DNA from: Botryotinia globosa
Taxonomy: Eukaryota > Ascomycota > Leotiomycetes > Helotiales > Sclerotiniaceae
Direction: 5' to 3'
DNA length: 64,000 nt
NCBI GenBank assembly: GCA_014898425.1
Contig: RCSZ01000009.1
Location: 1,178,001 to 1,242,000 of the forward strand
The position numbers were made by a program, and so were the translations under genes. The notes below the pieces were generated by a model. It ran no database searches, was not told the origin of the DNA, and saw only the letters and a program-made list of their open reading frames with translations. Every line of letters starts with the position of its first letter. The stretch's first letter is position 1. This document shows, one piece after another, positions 20,990-33,513 of the stretch.

Positions 20990-22138
20990 ATGCGGGGCAT
21001 TCACCTATTGTTCGCAACGTTGATGTTATTTCTTCTATCATCCGCTCAAACACTCGTTGCTATAAACGGTTTCTCGATATCAGAACCATTACCTTCCACA
21101 TCCCCTAGCACAACAAAACCAGAGTCGTCGACATCGAGGAAGGATGAATCGACATCCACGTTATCTACAGCCACACCATTGATCACAAACACAATTGCTA
21201 TCTCTTCTATTTTATCAGCCTCTTCGACTTCTGGAACAGAGCACCTTACGGGCAATGCCGAAGTTGCATCGACAGCCACAACGAGTGATACTCAATCGAC
21301 TCAAACAGCAACTTCATCCACAAGCTCTGGTACAAATCGCAATACGCTGATCATCATTCTCGCTTCTGTCCTCGGTACACTCGCTATCATTGTTGTTTCA
21401 ATTGCTGTATATCTTTTCAGGCGATATCGAAGGGAACGTAGTTTTACTGGAAGAGGAGTGACTCCGATAGACGACAGCGAAATCGAATCATGGCGACACT
21501 CTGGGAATGAAAGAAAGGTGTTTTTGGGCAAGGACTTGGTATTCGACAAGGAGACTGGAGGTCGAGACTACTTTCAATCCAACACAATACAAATGGCGCA
21601 CTCTCCGGGTTGGACGTGGACTGCTTCTCCTACATCCACTCGAACACGATCTACCTTTTACCCTTCAGGTATCTCAGGATACGTACCTGATACCCCTACT
21701 TTCCTCGCTCAGGCTCCGAACGCTAGAGTTGGTCTTACCGACGAAATCATGCCGGGTGCAGAACCATTTATCAAACCAGCGGAACGACACAGGTCAAGGT
21801 TATCGAAGTCAGGAGGTCATTCACGTACGAAGAGCAGGAGGAGTAGTTTGAGTGCGAGAAGCATGTGGAGTATCAAAAGTGGCAATGGAGGCGAATCAAA
21901 AGAATTGAGAGCCAACGACAGGGTAGCGACATGGTACGATCCAGAAGATGACTTTCGAATCCATAGAGATTACAGCCACAACAGAGACTACAACGATTCA
22001 CCCATGTCATTTCGAGGAATGACACCAGGCCCGGGGACGCCTGGGCCAGTCACATCATTATCACCAAGACCACCACCACGTGCTGCGCAACCATCATTCT
22101 GGGATAGCGACCGTGAGATTGGGTTGGCCATCTCATAG
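20990..22138 (+). CDS. Single-pass membrane protein with Ser/Thr-rich ectodomain
   Basis: Intronless, 382 residues from the ATG at 20990. Upstream in-frame sequence starts only at a TTG, so the ATG is preferred. Residues 1-21 (MRGIHLLFATLMLFLLSSAQT) form a signal peptide. Residues 22-115 are Ser/Thr-rich and likely O-mannosylated. Residues about 118-143 (IIILASVLGTLAIIVVSIAV) are a transmembrane helix followed by a basic stop-transfer (RRYRRER). A 240-residue cytosolic tail has Arg/Ser clusters (RSRLSKSGGHSRTKSRRSS) and Pro-rich end segments. The architecture resembles fungal wall-stress sensors of the Mid2/Wsc kind, but no WSC cysteine domain is present. A sensor role is inference. Confidence 0.75.
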   Translation: MRGIHLLFATLMLFLLSSAQTLVAINGFSISEPLPSTSPSTTKPESSTSRKDESTSTLSTATPLITNTIAISSILSASSTSGTEHLTGNAEVASTATTSDTQSTQTATSSTSSGTNRNTLIIILASVLGTLAIIVVSIAVYLFRRYRRERSFTGRGVTPIDDSEIESWRHSGNERKVFLGKDLVFDKETGGRDYFQSNTIQMAHSPGWTWTASPTSTRTRSTFYPSGISGYVPDTPTFLAQAPNARVGLTDEIMPGAEPFIKPAERHRSRLSKSGGHSRTKSRRSSLSARSMWSIKSGNGGESKELRANDRVATWYDPEDDFRIHRDYSHNRDYNDSPMSFRGMTPGPGTPGPVTSLSPRPPPRAAQPSFWDSDREIGLAIS

Positions 22139-22881
22139 TATTAGGCCTGGACGCCAGTTCTTTTTTTTATGCATTGTTTGGGTCATGGCAGGCGGTGGAG
22201 TTAGCTTGCTATAAACGATGGAGGCTTACTTATATTGATACCAAGGAGGATTTGTTCATATTGATGGAGATTGACAACTCGGGGAAGAAACCGTGCTGAT
22301 CGGCGCAACACTGTTTGCACTGTAGATGGGGAATTTGAAATTCACCACTCGATGAGAGATTTTATTTATGATATGCACAGTCTGGTGACTGAAGCAACAG
22401 AAGAAATACACAGACGCATGATGTAGCATGCAGATATGACAAATTAAATATAAAATCAATACACAAATAAGCTTTGGCTTCAATTGTTCCAAGTTTCTCA
22501 ATGCTTCAAATCTGTAGATTGCGCTCACACATCTGAAAAAGTCAAAGTAACGTTGTCCGAATACTCTGCTGGCCTCAGCAAAATACCTTGAACTTTCAAG
22601 ATACAGCAGGCGTCAAATTCTACAGCCTCACTAACAATTCAAACCTTGGAAGCCACACCCCTCGGAAGCCACAGTAATAATACTTTCACGTGATTTTACA
22701 CGAGTTTCGCGTCAGCGTGTTTCCCAGGCTTAAATACTTCACCGCCTCCCAATTGAGAAATGAATTGCCCAGTCGCATTTGCTTAAAGTCAAACCCATAA
22801 ACCAAACTACGATTCCCATCCTCGACGTCACTACCACCGCACATCCTAATTCCTCCTTCCCACCAATACGAATATTCCAAC
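22139..22881. other. Intergenic region upstream of dpb4
   Basis: 3' side of the surface-protein gene and promoter of dpb4. Open frames at 22256-22528 and 22686-22976 (minus) have no recognisable domain; the latter overlaps dpb4 exon 1 antisense. Nothing else is seen. Confidence 0.5.
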
Positions 22882-24044
22882 ATGCCGCCACGAAAGAGCG
22901 ATGTCGCGAAGCCGGTCGTTGGAGATGAAGCTACACCTGTCAAAGAAACGACGGTAGTTCGAGAAGGAATTAGCATTGAGGTTTGTTCTTATAATTACTT
23001 TCCTTAGACGGACCGGACTCCAAATTCTTCTCTTTGATTGAAATTTCTCGAATTGGGTTCCATTGACTCTTGGTGACCTCAATTACTTCGATTTCTCTCC
23101 TCGCATTCGAGCTATACGTCAAACTAATACATATGGTGATGGGCAGGATCTTAGTCTCCCGAAAAGTATCGTAACGCGATTGGCGAAGAGCGTGTTGCCG
23201 CCCAATACGCAGATCCAGGGAAATGCAATGTTGGCGATGGGAAAGAGCGCGACGATTTTTGTCAATTATCTGGCTACACAGTGAGTAGATTAGGGTTCTT
23301 TGGAGATTCGGAGGATTGGGAGGAGCAAAAGCGATTGGACATTGGGGCAACACTTAAAAAGAAAGTTTAAGAGAAGAACGAAGAAGGGAAGCGGGAGAGA
23401 CTGTGTGAGCAGATTGCTAATGCGATTACGAATAAATTAGTGCAAATGAGAACGCACACAGCCGAAGTATTAAAACGATAGCACCGCAAGATGTTTTTAA
23501 GGCGTTGGATGATATAGAATTTCCTGATTTTAAACCAAGGTTGGAGGCGGAACTTGCGAGTTAGTATTCCATTCCGTATTGTGTGGTTAAGGGCGTTTGT
23601 TGGAAGGCAAATCAAGGGAGATACCACATGCTAATCACGAATAAACGAATATCAGAGTTTATCGAATTGCAAAGCGACAAAAGAAATACCCATAGAAAGA
23701 AAGTCGCAGCGGATAAAGTAGCTGGAAGTCAAGCGGGAGGTGAAGACGGAGAGGGCGATTCGGAAATGTTGGATCGAGAAGGGGATGGAGAACCAAAGGC
23801 TAAAAAGGTCAGGCGAGATGGGAGCAGTGGAGGCAGTGGGGAGGCACAAGAAGAACATGACGACGAAATAGATGCAGATGAAGAACATGATGAAGAAGTG
23901 GAGGGAGAGGAAGGCGAGGATGACGAAGAAGGGGGGGTTGAAGCAAGGGAAGACGACGACGGAGAGGAGAAATTTGATCTTGAGGAGCCAGAAGAAAAAG
24001 AGGTAGATGACGAAGCGCTGGATAATGGGGAGGATAGTGATTGA
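22882..24044 (+). CDS. dpb4: DNA polymerase epsilon subunit Dpb4 (histone-fold)
   Basis: Histone-fold subunit of DNA polymerase epsilon, also shared with ISW2/CHRAC-type chromatin remodellers in other fungi. Exons are 22882-22980, 23147-23280, 23441-23559 and 23656-24044, giving 246 residues. The histone fold occupies residues 34-115: LPKSIVTRLAKSVLPPN, AMLAMGKSATIFVNYLATHANE, and TIAPQDVFKALDDIEFPDF. The ELAKFIELQSDKRNTHRKKV segment spans the third intron. The C-terminus is very acidic, with long Glu/Asp runs, and contains a KAKKVRRDG basic patch. Unspliced frames break the protein into fragments. Frame and phase agree at all three joins. Confidence 0.9.
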
Positions 24045-25193
24045 AGCTAGCATTTTTGTGTCTGGCTTTTGGAGAAGGGTGGATGTGAAAAGGAATATCT
24101 TGTTTGTTAAGGATTGGGATTGGAAGGAAAGCGAAGCGTGCATTTGCAATGATGGAGTTTGGAATATGGATATAGGTTGTAAAGAACAAAAGTCCGCCAG
24201 GCACAACAAAACGCAGTGTAAGAGGGTAGGAATAGCACATCAATGAAACCAACCATTCAAATAGATCAAGTTAACAACAGTTAAATACATCTTTCAAGAA
24301 CAAAGATAGAAACAAATAGATAGTACGATGAGTTGCTGTTGCGACACGAGTGAACATGCACGTGAGCGCACACGCTAGCGCTAGCGCACAAACGTATTGT
24401 ATATAGCTCTCGTAGCTCTAGAACCTGGAAGAGAATAGGTACAATATCAATCGATGTATTATGCTTATTATGAAGATGTTATAATCACCAAATATCAATA
24501 GTTGCGTTGTAGTGATATAAGTATCTCATTACACTTTTATCAAGCTTAGCGAAGCGAATGAACAGTGTGGGGCAAGGGGACTCGAGGGGGGCTAGAGCAC
24601 GCAAGCTAAACGATCAATTCACTAGGAACAGAATCCTACCACGAAGTCTAAATCGACTATTTTAGACACTGGAACGTGATGATATCGTTGTATATAATAA
24701 TATGTACATAGAAAGTAAGTGTCGAATGAAAGTCAAACTATTACTCTCCCCTCAGCTTTTAGTTCTTCCCTAATTTGTTTTCTCTCTGTTTACTTCGACT
24801 CTGTTCCGCGGCTGTTTGCGTAGACCCATATTCAAACCCCTATCAGCTAGAAAATATACTCTGTGGCGGCCAAATATCACTAAGTAGTCTTATAATTTCC
24901 TCAAAACGTTGAATCCACGGCGACACTTGCACATTATTCTGCAGAAAAGAGACAAGAGAGCTGCCTTCCCTGGACAAGCCCAAAATAAACCAGGAAATGG
25001 AACACTACAGGTTAAGACCGATGAAGTGGGTGACCAGAAGAAGTGCAGTGTTGGTGTTGAGCGGGCCACGGTAAAGACGGTGCAGACTGAAAGAATGAGG
25101 CCTATTATCTTGACCTAGGCGGGCGGTTTCGAGCCTAAGCTGACAAATCGGCAAGCAATTGATGATGTGATAGTTTGATGAGACAATTTGGAA
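24045..25193. other. Convergent intergenic region
   Basis: 3' flank of dpb4 and of the repeat-containing membrane protein. Short open frames (24007-24246, 24909-25118) show no recognisable content. A small alternating palindrome (CGCTAGCGCTAGCG) lies near 24373-24386. Confidence 0.5.
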
Positions 25194-26353
25194 CTATAAT
25201 ATAAAAAAGAAATATATCAACGAGACCGGGGTTATCACAAAATACGTTACAAGTATAGGGACACTGGCGATGGCGTAGACGCCGGGATACCTTTTAGATA
25301 ATATCGGTGCAATTGAAGAGAATAACATGATAACACCAATTGCATTGAACATTGATTGGCCATGTTTTTTCTCAAAAGTTGTCGTCTGAATTGGTTCAAG
25401 ACAGTCGAGGTGACAAATTTCGCCATTCGATATCGGAATAGAGAGCATGAGATTTAAATCTGGCGGATGAAGCACCCTTTCCTGTCCACACACAGCTTTG
25501 CATTGCCAAGCAGGTTGCGCATTTTGCAGAGCTTCTGTAAGCATATCCGTATCCCATAGTACCGGCTGACTGATGGCTGCTGTGTTGCGTTTAGAAAATC
25601 CATCTAAGCTAGCATCGCGGTTTTCTCTACAGAAATCCGAATTGACGATATTCTAGAACTGATCAGCGAGCTCTGTTTTATGGTGTAGTTACACGACATA
25701 AAATGTGACTTGTGACTTACCGGTTGATCTGGAAATGATACACATGCCGTGAAAAGAGCTAACCGGTTTGCTTTTGCGGTGGAATCGGCAGCAGTGCTCG
25801 ATTGTATCCAAGTAGAGGTTCCATATATTACTGCGGCGATAAGACCAAGTAATGTTATAGCTAGCGTTAACGGGCTAGTTCTTATTTCTGTGTCTTTCAA
25901 CCAACCCCACAGGGTTTGGTGGAGACCCGATTTCGTAGGTGTAACTTGTGGTGCCGGAATCACCGGATCAGCGTTCAAATCATCTGCTCCAGAGGAAGTA
26001 AGAGATTCGGGGTTGCTCAGAGAAGTATCAGTCGCGGGAGGCTCGCTTGAAGACACAACGAGATCATATCCTATCAAAGGTAAAAAAGATTCTTCCATTT
26101 GAGTTGACGCATGAATCAATATGGGGTTGCTCAGAGAAGTATCAGTCGCGGGAGGCTCGCTTGAGGGTATAACGAGATCTTGATCTGCCGAAGTTGGAGG
26201 GAGCGCCCCTGTGTGAGTTGATACATCAATCGATGCGGGGTTGCTCAGAGAAGTGTCGATTGCGGGAGGTTCACTCGAAGACACAACGAGATCTTGTCCT
26301 GCCGAAGTTGGTGAGCGCGACTCTGAATGAGTCGACATCTCAATCGATGCCAT
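25194..26353 (-). CDS. Orphan membrane protein with three 38-residue N-terminal repeats
   Basis: Exons are 26353-25721 and 25652-25194 (68-bp intron, GTAAGT donor, CTAG acceptor), giving 363 residues. Residues 3-40, 41-78 and 79-116 are three tandem copies of a 38-residue unit ending SSSEPPATDTSLSNP. The third copy has diverged in its first half. Residues about 160-183 (PLTLAITLLGLIAAVIYGTS) form a transmembrane helix. A 120-residue region with several cysteines (FC, QCKAVC, ICHLDC) follows, likely on the lumenal or outer side. Two hydrophobic segments (NAIGVIMLFSSIAPIL and VYAIASVPILVTYFVITPV) end the protein. I recognise no family. Confidence 0.7.
26006..26347 (-). repeat. 114-bp coding tandem repeat, three copies
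   Basis: The DNA encoding residues 3-116 of the orphan membrane protein is three tandem 114-bp units. Copies share long identical stretches such as TTGCTCAGAGAAGT (plus strand), so the expansion is visible at DNA level. Confidence 0.85.
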
Positions 26354-27345
26354 CTTAGTAGCCTCTGAAAAGATGAGATGATTAAAGCGACTAGATCATG
26401 AGGAATATGGACAATTCATTTCATTCAAAATTTCACCGATGCGGCTGAGGAGTAATTTTTGATTGGTGGACAGTCAGTCTTGATCATACCTACCTACCCA
26501 AATCCAGGCTGTGCACCACAGCCACTTCAGGAATACATGATACTCCCGTCACTCTGCCTATTCGACTGTATGCAATACGCGCTAGAGACTTCTCCAGAGA
26601 TAGAACGAAGACTCGCAAATTTCAATTTCTCTACGCACCCGATTGCAAAGGCCTGATGGCACTCCAACAACTCGCCTTCAAAGCCAAGAAGAAAAGAAAA
26701 AACACAAACTTGAAATCACAACAACAAAAGCACCAAAGAGTTAGGTTGATTCAACACGATCCGTTCATTCCATTTGATTCCAAGACCAAGCAAGTTACTT
26801 GCAACCAACCAATTGATTCTTCTCCCTTTCCCCCTTCGTACCATCTGGTATCTAGAAATCCAGTATATACAATATACAACAAATAACCATACAAGCCACC
26901 GCTTCTCATTTATCCCTATACCCATATGTATCTACCCCTGTGTCTCCACGAGGCCTATTACCAAAATAATTACAACCGTCTCCATTCCCTTGACCACAAT
27001 TCTTCAGTTGTTTCACCACCCTGGAAGCAATATTAGATAAAATACCATTCGACTCCACCAAGATATCTGTCGACCTTAGTATATATAATATGATGCAAAA
27101 GCCACCAAACTGGCCCATTCCATTTGATGCATTTTTTCAATGACTAAGAAAAATAATGCCAATCAATAGTAAATAAAACTCCATATTCACCCATCCATTG
27201 AGACTCATCAATTCCGGAGCTCTTGGGTGATCAAAATAGTAAAAATGCTGATGGAGAATCACCACCAGACTGACAAACGCTAAAGCCGCTTGATGAAACA
27301 ATCTTAAAACCACCCTCTACCTCAACCCCCCCCCCCCCAAAATCA
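26354..27345. other. Intergenic region with poly-C tract
   Basis: Between the repeat membrane protein (minus) and the 3' end of the coiled-coil gene (minus). A run of 13 C lies at 27326-27338, just past the coiled-coil gene stop. Open frames at 26459-26656 and 26656-27040 have no recognisable domain. Confidence 0.5.
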
Positions 27346-30300
27346 TTATGATGAAGAGTTAAGAGTAGCAAATCTCCCCTCGAAAGCTCTCAATCTTTCT
27401 TGTTCAATCGTCTTCTGTAATTTCCTCGTTTCACGTACGGCTTCTTCTCTTTCGTTCTGTAGTTCCATTACTTCAACCTGTGCGATATTCATACGGCCGA
27501 CAACTTCCTCCATCTCTCTGTCTGCTTCTGCAAGAGCAGCTTCAAGGTTTACAACTTGTTGTCTTAAAACCTCAACCTTCGAGTCCTCGGATACCGACAT
27601 TCCTTTTCCGGATGTGGTAATAGAAAGACGCGGTACCTTCTTCGCATTTGCGAACAATGGAGACATGGGAGATTTAGGCCCGAATGAACGAGGGGAACGG
27701 AGTTCCGACTTCACGCGAAGAAGCTGGATATTATGACTGTCCTTGATATCACGAATCTCATCTTCATGACGAGCAATTCTGATCTCAGAAATATTTTGAG
27801 CAGCCATAAGCTTCTCCTCAAGAGCCCTGAGCTTGGTTTGGAGGAATGTGATCTTTTGCGCATTGGCTTTCTGCTCCTTCTCTCCTCGCTCAATAGCATC
27901 AGCTAGACGCTGTCTAAGAGTGCTATTTGAAGCAAGTTGCAGTCTGACTTGTCCAGCCAATTCCTCGACTCGTCTGGCTGATTCACGTAGCTCATCTGCC
28001 AATTGCATCTCCTCTTGGAGATGTACCTTTTCGGAATCTCTCAAAGATTCCGATTGCTCTCTGACTGCATCAAGCTCTTGTTTTACAACATCTCTTTCAG
28101 TGATTGCGTCAGACAAGCTTTTCTCCAACTGCTCCATAGCTCTTGCAGTATCTTCGTCATTAGAGGCTGAGGTTTCAAGGGCCTTGATTCGCTCCAGGGA
28201 AGCTGAGTAAGCCGCTTGAAGATCCCGGTACGATCGCTCGAGTGTCTCGGAGGTTGCGTGTGAGCTGCCGGGTCTAGAATCTGTGCTAGATCGTTTGATT
28301 AATATGTCCTTCTCTTGTAACAAGCTTCGTAGTGAGCCGATTTCCTGTTCAGCGCGATCGAGATCCATCTTTAAACCACCTAGACCTTTTTCACATTGCC
28401 ACTTCTGCTCAATTGCTTCATCAGCACGGCGACGAAGGGTATTGATTTCCTCTCTAAGATTTGAAACTTCCTTATCGTATCCTTGCCGCCTCGGGGATTG
28501 GTTCATGGCGCGATCTCTTTCCATTTCCAGTTGTCGAATTTTCTTTTCATTTTCACGATTCTGGTGCTCTTGACGTTCAAGCAAACTTTTAAGAGCACGA
28601 TGTAAAGAATCTCGTTGGAGTTCAATATCCTTTACTCGTTCTGACAAAGCTTCTCTAGACTCAGCAGTCTTGACGGATGTTGTCCTAGATAAGCCGGGTG
28701 ATCTAGCAGTTTTGCCAGTGTGTGCGAGAGAGTTTGCTCGTTTCAAGCCACCTAGACCACTACTCAAACCACCGAGTCCGCCGATGCCACCAATGCTCAT
28801 TATGGATGATCTCGACCTGGGTAGATTGCTTATGCCGTCTTCTTCCGAAAGGGAGTTGAACTGGTCCATCTCCATTTGTAGCCTTTGGGCATTGATTAAT
28901 GTGGTATTCTCCTTCTTTAGAAATTGGATTTCTTGATTCATCTTGCTTTGCTCGTAGGTCAACTTTTCATGTTCTGCAGCTTGTGCTTCAAGTCCTTCAA
29001 CACGTGCCTTGAGCTGAGGAACAATTTCATCTCGTAAATTATCACGCTCGTTATGCGAGGTTTCAAGATCTCCTTTGAGTGCAGTCAAAAGATCTTCAAA
29101 GTTTTCCCTGATCTGTTTCTCTTCGGACAATTTGCGTCGAAGATCCTCACAAGTTGCCTCCAACTCTTTGAGTCGTCCATTGGCATCCACTGAATTTGTA
29201 GCTGCAAGATCAACCTAAGCCGTTATGTTAGTTGTATTCATTGCTGTTTAATTTAGAGAAAATTACCTGAGCTGCTCTTTCTTCTAAAGACCGAATTTGT
29301 GTTTCGAGTTGCTTTCTTATAGCTCTCTCATCTTGTAGCTTATCTGTCAGCTCTAATTTGATAGAAGCCTTCTCTTGCTCCGTCTTTCTCTGTATTCGGT
29401 CAAGCTCATCCTGCTTAGGATCGGGTTCTCCATATCTGGGAATCACACTTGTTCCAGAATCAGAGAAATAATCACTTGTTCGCTTGCTACTGTTTGTTCC
29501 TGAATTTTGGGCCTCGAGCTGTAACCTGTCTACAAGATCTTCCAGGTCCATCTCCCTTCGTATGGAAGATGCCAGCTCTTGGCTAATTTCTTTCAGTTCT
29601 CGCTCCATCTCTTCGACTAGCAAAGGCGGCGGACTAGGCGTCGCTATGGGTATTTGTAGATATGCGTTTTCGAAGTAATGGGCAGCATCTGCGTTGGCTT
29701 TGGGAATATCGATTGCGGCCGGTGGCGCTTTAGTATGTGTCCTCGAAAGGGAGTCTTCAAATTCCGAAAGTTTATGCGGAGATGCATTTGACGACGGTAT
29801 GGGTGAGTTTGGTGAATAATCTGCCTTGTCTTCCGAAAAGGTTGTCGTTGAACTCGATGGGGATACGGCACCTCCCCAGCTACTAAAGAAAGAACCAAGT
29901 TTCCCCGGTGATTTAGGTTTATGTATAGTTGATGTAGAGTCGTGAGATTCGTGAGTATAGGTTCGTGCCGGAGCATTAGGTATAATATTATGTGGTGGTG
30001 TAGCTTTGGATGAAAAAATGGACATAGTAGCAGAACCCGGACGACTTCCTGGACTTGAATCCCCGTACCAATGACCGGTAGATTCAGAATCAGAACTTAA
30101 TGGCGAATCACTAACCAATCTCTCATGCCTCGAGGCTCCCGGTGGACGTGTTTGAGACGGGACTAAAAGGTTCGGACTTTTTGGACCAAGGATTTGTTCT
30201 TCGTTATCTGTTGGTTGTTCTGGTAGCGTTGGCGTCACTGAAGTCCAAGCGATATGTCCGCTCGAAAATCTCCTAGTCAAGCAGTCTTAGCATCAACATG

Positions 30301-30955
30301 AAACAATGAATAAGTTTGATCAGATGTCAGAAATGGTGAATGCCGAGTAAACATACTTTGATGATGGACGTTCTTGTTTCGAAACACTCTTGGAGCTTTT
30401 CGAGCTTTTCGAGCTTTTCGAACTTTTGGAGCTCCTTGAACTTCTGATTGAACTTCGGATGGAATTTCTATTGCTAGAACTTTCTGGGGAAAATGGCAAA
30501 GCGCTTTTTATATCCGATGGAAATTCGTAAAGTGTTGGACTATCTGCAACATTCGTATACCGAGAATGTGGAAGGTCCGGCTCTGGTAATTCTTCGATAG
30601 ATGGACTGAAGTATTCCGCCGTGGAATACCTGGTGGAAAACCTGGTTGCCAAAGGCGAGGCACTTACAGGCAGAGGTTTGCGACGAACGGAATTTACTGA
30701 CGACGTGGAAGCAGTCGAATATGCGCGCGATCGGGCTGTGGCTGACTGTGTTTGTGAGAACTGCGAGTGTGTAGGATTCTTTGGTCGAGAATTTGGCCGA
30801 TGTTGGTTTTCATGTGGATTTGGCTGTGGAATGGTGACCGGGGTAGTTGAGTCCGTGAGATCAGATGGATTCAATTGAGTATTCGAAGCGTAATGAGTCT
30901 CAGAATCAGGAGTTGAGGGGTGAGGTTCTGGTTGTATATCTGCGACGGACGCCAT
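27346..30955 (-). CDS. Large coiled-coil protein, Uso1-like, unknown function
   Basis: Exons are 30955-30357, 30272-29267 and 29214-27346, giving 1157 residues. The first 370 residues are disordered and Ser/Pro-rich, with a RSSKSSKSSKSSKSSKS low-complexity tract near residue 185 and many SP sites. Acidic helical segments (EEMERELKEISQELASSI) lead into long heptad coiled coils that run through most of exon 3. A Gly-rich linker (GGIGGLGGLSSGLGGLKR) interrupts them. Fungal proteins of this layout are often labelled intracellular transport or Uso1-like, or carry a DUF7603-type name. That resemblance may reflect coiled-coil composition only. A cytoskeletal, septal or membrane-tethering role is guesswork. 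Confidence 0.8.
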
Positions 30956-33513
30956 TCTTTCTATAAGGCCCAGATGGCAATATCAAAACGTTAGGGTTTA
31001 GATGAATACCGGAAGAAGAAAAGGAAAAAGATGTGCAATCAAGGAAGGCCACTGGAAGAGGTTTGGTTCGAAGGGGGGGAAACGAGGTATGGACCGTATG
31101 GGAGATGGAATGGATCAAAAGGGTCGAAAGAGGTTGGAACCCCCGACAGTGAAAGATAAAACGATCACCGTAGTAATTGGGCTGAATGATGTCCGGGATT
31201 GAAATTGAGGAGTAAGCTGGGGGTGGAAGTGGAAGAGGGAGAGGAAGAGGAAGTGGAAGTGGAAGAGGAGGAGAATTAGGTTTACTCTTCCGAATTTGAG
31301 ATGGAAAGTCTTTCGAACAAGAATTGAGATCCAATGGAGAGGTGGGTGGTACTGTAGACTATGAATTAAGATTTACCCTTAGCAATAATAGTAAACAATA
31401 GAATTTACCCTTCACCAGAATCAATCTACATTGGTGCTTATTGGGCAGGTAGGTAGTTCTTTACTCTTTTCACTTCACTTGTAAAAATGAGTTTTGACTC
31501 AAATTGGTAGTGAATGCTACCGTTGAGCCAGGATGAGGATGTGAAGACAGCAAAATAAAATGGACGCGCTACTCGTTTGGAGTTAGTGCGGGAGGACGGA
31601 CGAACCTGGCACTATCACCAATCAAAAATAGTCTGTGAGGAAAAGTGGAGAGGTGGAATAGAAGCGGAATCAATTTCAGGTACGATGGAATTTTGATTGG
31701 TCGAATGCTTCTCCGGGTGGATCGTCAGTTATCTTTGGCTCACACTCATGTTGTTTGTTCCCTTGCACGGTAAATTATGAATCGTCAACCGCTTCATTCT
31801 AAGCCAATAAACTCAATAACAGGACTATTATCTGTTGATTTCTCTGCCGAAACTCTACGTGCGCGCGCCAATGTGCATGCATATAGATAGGTATATGCCA
31901 TTGCCACATCAACAGTAATAACTGAGTGGATAACATAGAAAGGATCCATAGGGAAGACAGGGACCAATCGATCTGATCTTCTCATTGCCGACAGACTGAC
32001 CCATTACCCCTGATTAACAGAGGTGCAGTAATGCAATGCAAGCTGCAACCCTTTATTTCTTCGAGGATAACGTTGAACGTATCAATCATGCTTCGCTTTG
32101 ATCAATCTCAATAGTCATCTTACTGCCCCCATCACATCATTGGTAACCAGGTAGTATTCAGCCCGATGAATCTTGAACATATGCAACATCCACAGCGATT
32201 ACGCTTCTTACGTTGCTAATGCCGTGTAGACTTATTAGTCGACTCGACATGAGAATAGCCGCACAATCTTGAGTCTATGTAGCACATAAGGTTTGAGTGA
32301 GACGTCTTACAATTACCTTAGATCATAAGGCTTCGGCCAAACAGATAGATCATTCGATGATTACCACGACGAAATTACGACTGTTTGTCTTGAGACAGTC
32401 TACCACAAACATCCGAGTTCAAACTATTCTTAGAATATCATACTATCCTGTACATGAAATTCTTCCATTCATATGACCCATCCTCTGATATCCGGATCAC
32501 CAGATCTCCGCATACAGACGAACAAACTACAAAGCTACATCCATTGCGTATGTCAGAATGGCACCTCATCCTAGAGGAGTAGATTACATTGGATACCTAG
32601 TAGGTATAAAGAATCCTTTCGTGAGCGCTGAATCTTCCCTAAATCTTCCCTAAATTAATACATTGTACCATTGTACCATCCATTGAATGGCCCGTTCCGG
32701 TAGGTAGCCAGCCACTGGAAATTACTATGCCCCCTCGCTTGATCACAGCTGCCATTGCCTGCCACACGTTGCTCTTGAATCTGTACCTTTCTTCGCAGCC
32801 ACCAGATCGGAATCTCATTCAACGTAGATTAGAAATTCGGAGTAAATTTTATATTGTCTATTGATCCTTTACTCGAGAGCTAATTAATCTACCCTCAAAA
32901 CTTTCATTCATTTTAACCTCCTACCAAACTAGATGGTAATGTTCCAATGTTCTATATCATTGCTGCATTCACTACAAGTCCTTCATCGCGAGAAGTTTAA
33001 AGCTCTTAAACTTTTGCCGAATTGCAATACCATCTCGACGGATGCTTCCACAACACATACCGAGAACCGAACGTGGAAACTATCCAAAGTCTAAAGTCTC
33101 GAGCATCGTGTACAAAATGAATGGAGTTAATCCCCGACGACTACAAGTCTACAACCAGCGAAAGTTGAGAACCCCCCAAACTCAATTTCGAAATTAATAA
33201 TCCCTTCATAGTGTTCATCTTACTAGTTGGGCTCCGCTTTTCATCTCCTTGATGACTGATGGATCTAGACCTTGAAGATATTCATCACGATTCTATTTGG
33301 AACACACTTTATCAAATTTGTGAATTATGCCCAAGAAACTTGTAGAGTTTACACTTCGCTGTCGTAGAATTACATTTCTCTGCACTCAAAATTACCCTTC
33401 TGTCTACTTTTACATTGTTTTCATGCTGCGAACCCTCCTCTCCAGCATAACCCAGCAAACCTTACTCATTTACACAAAGTGTCAAAACGCTACCCGTCCT
33501 GACAGCTCGTCTT
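30956..33513. other. 2.5-kb intergenic region
   Basis: Promoter side of the coiled-coil gene on the left. The 31203-31290 stretch is purine-rich (GGAAGAGG-type units). Open frames at 31002-31334, 31794-31985 and 33327-33572 show no recognisable domain. Nothing else is seen. Confidence 0.5.

Noticed and set aside
25121..25145. Possible tRNA B-box (GGTTTCGAGCC)
   Set aside because: It departs from the GGTTCRANYCC consensus, and no matching D arm or acceptor stem lies nearby.
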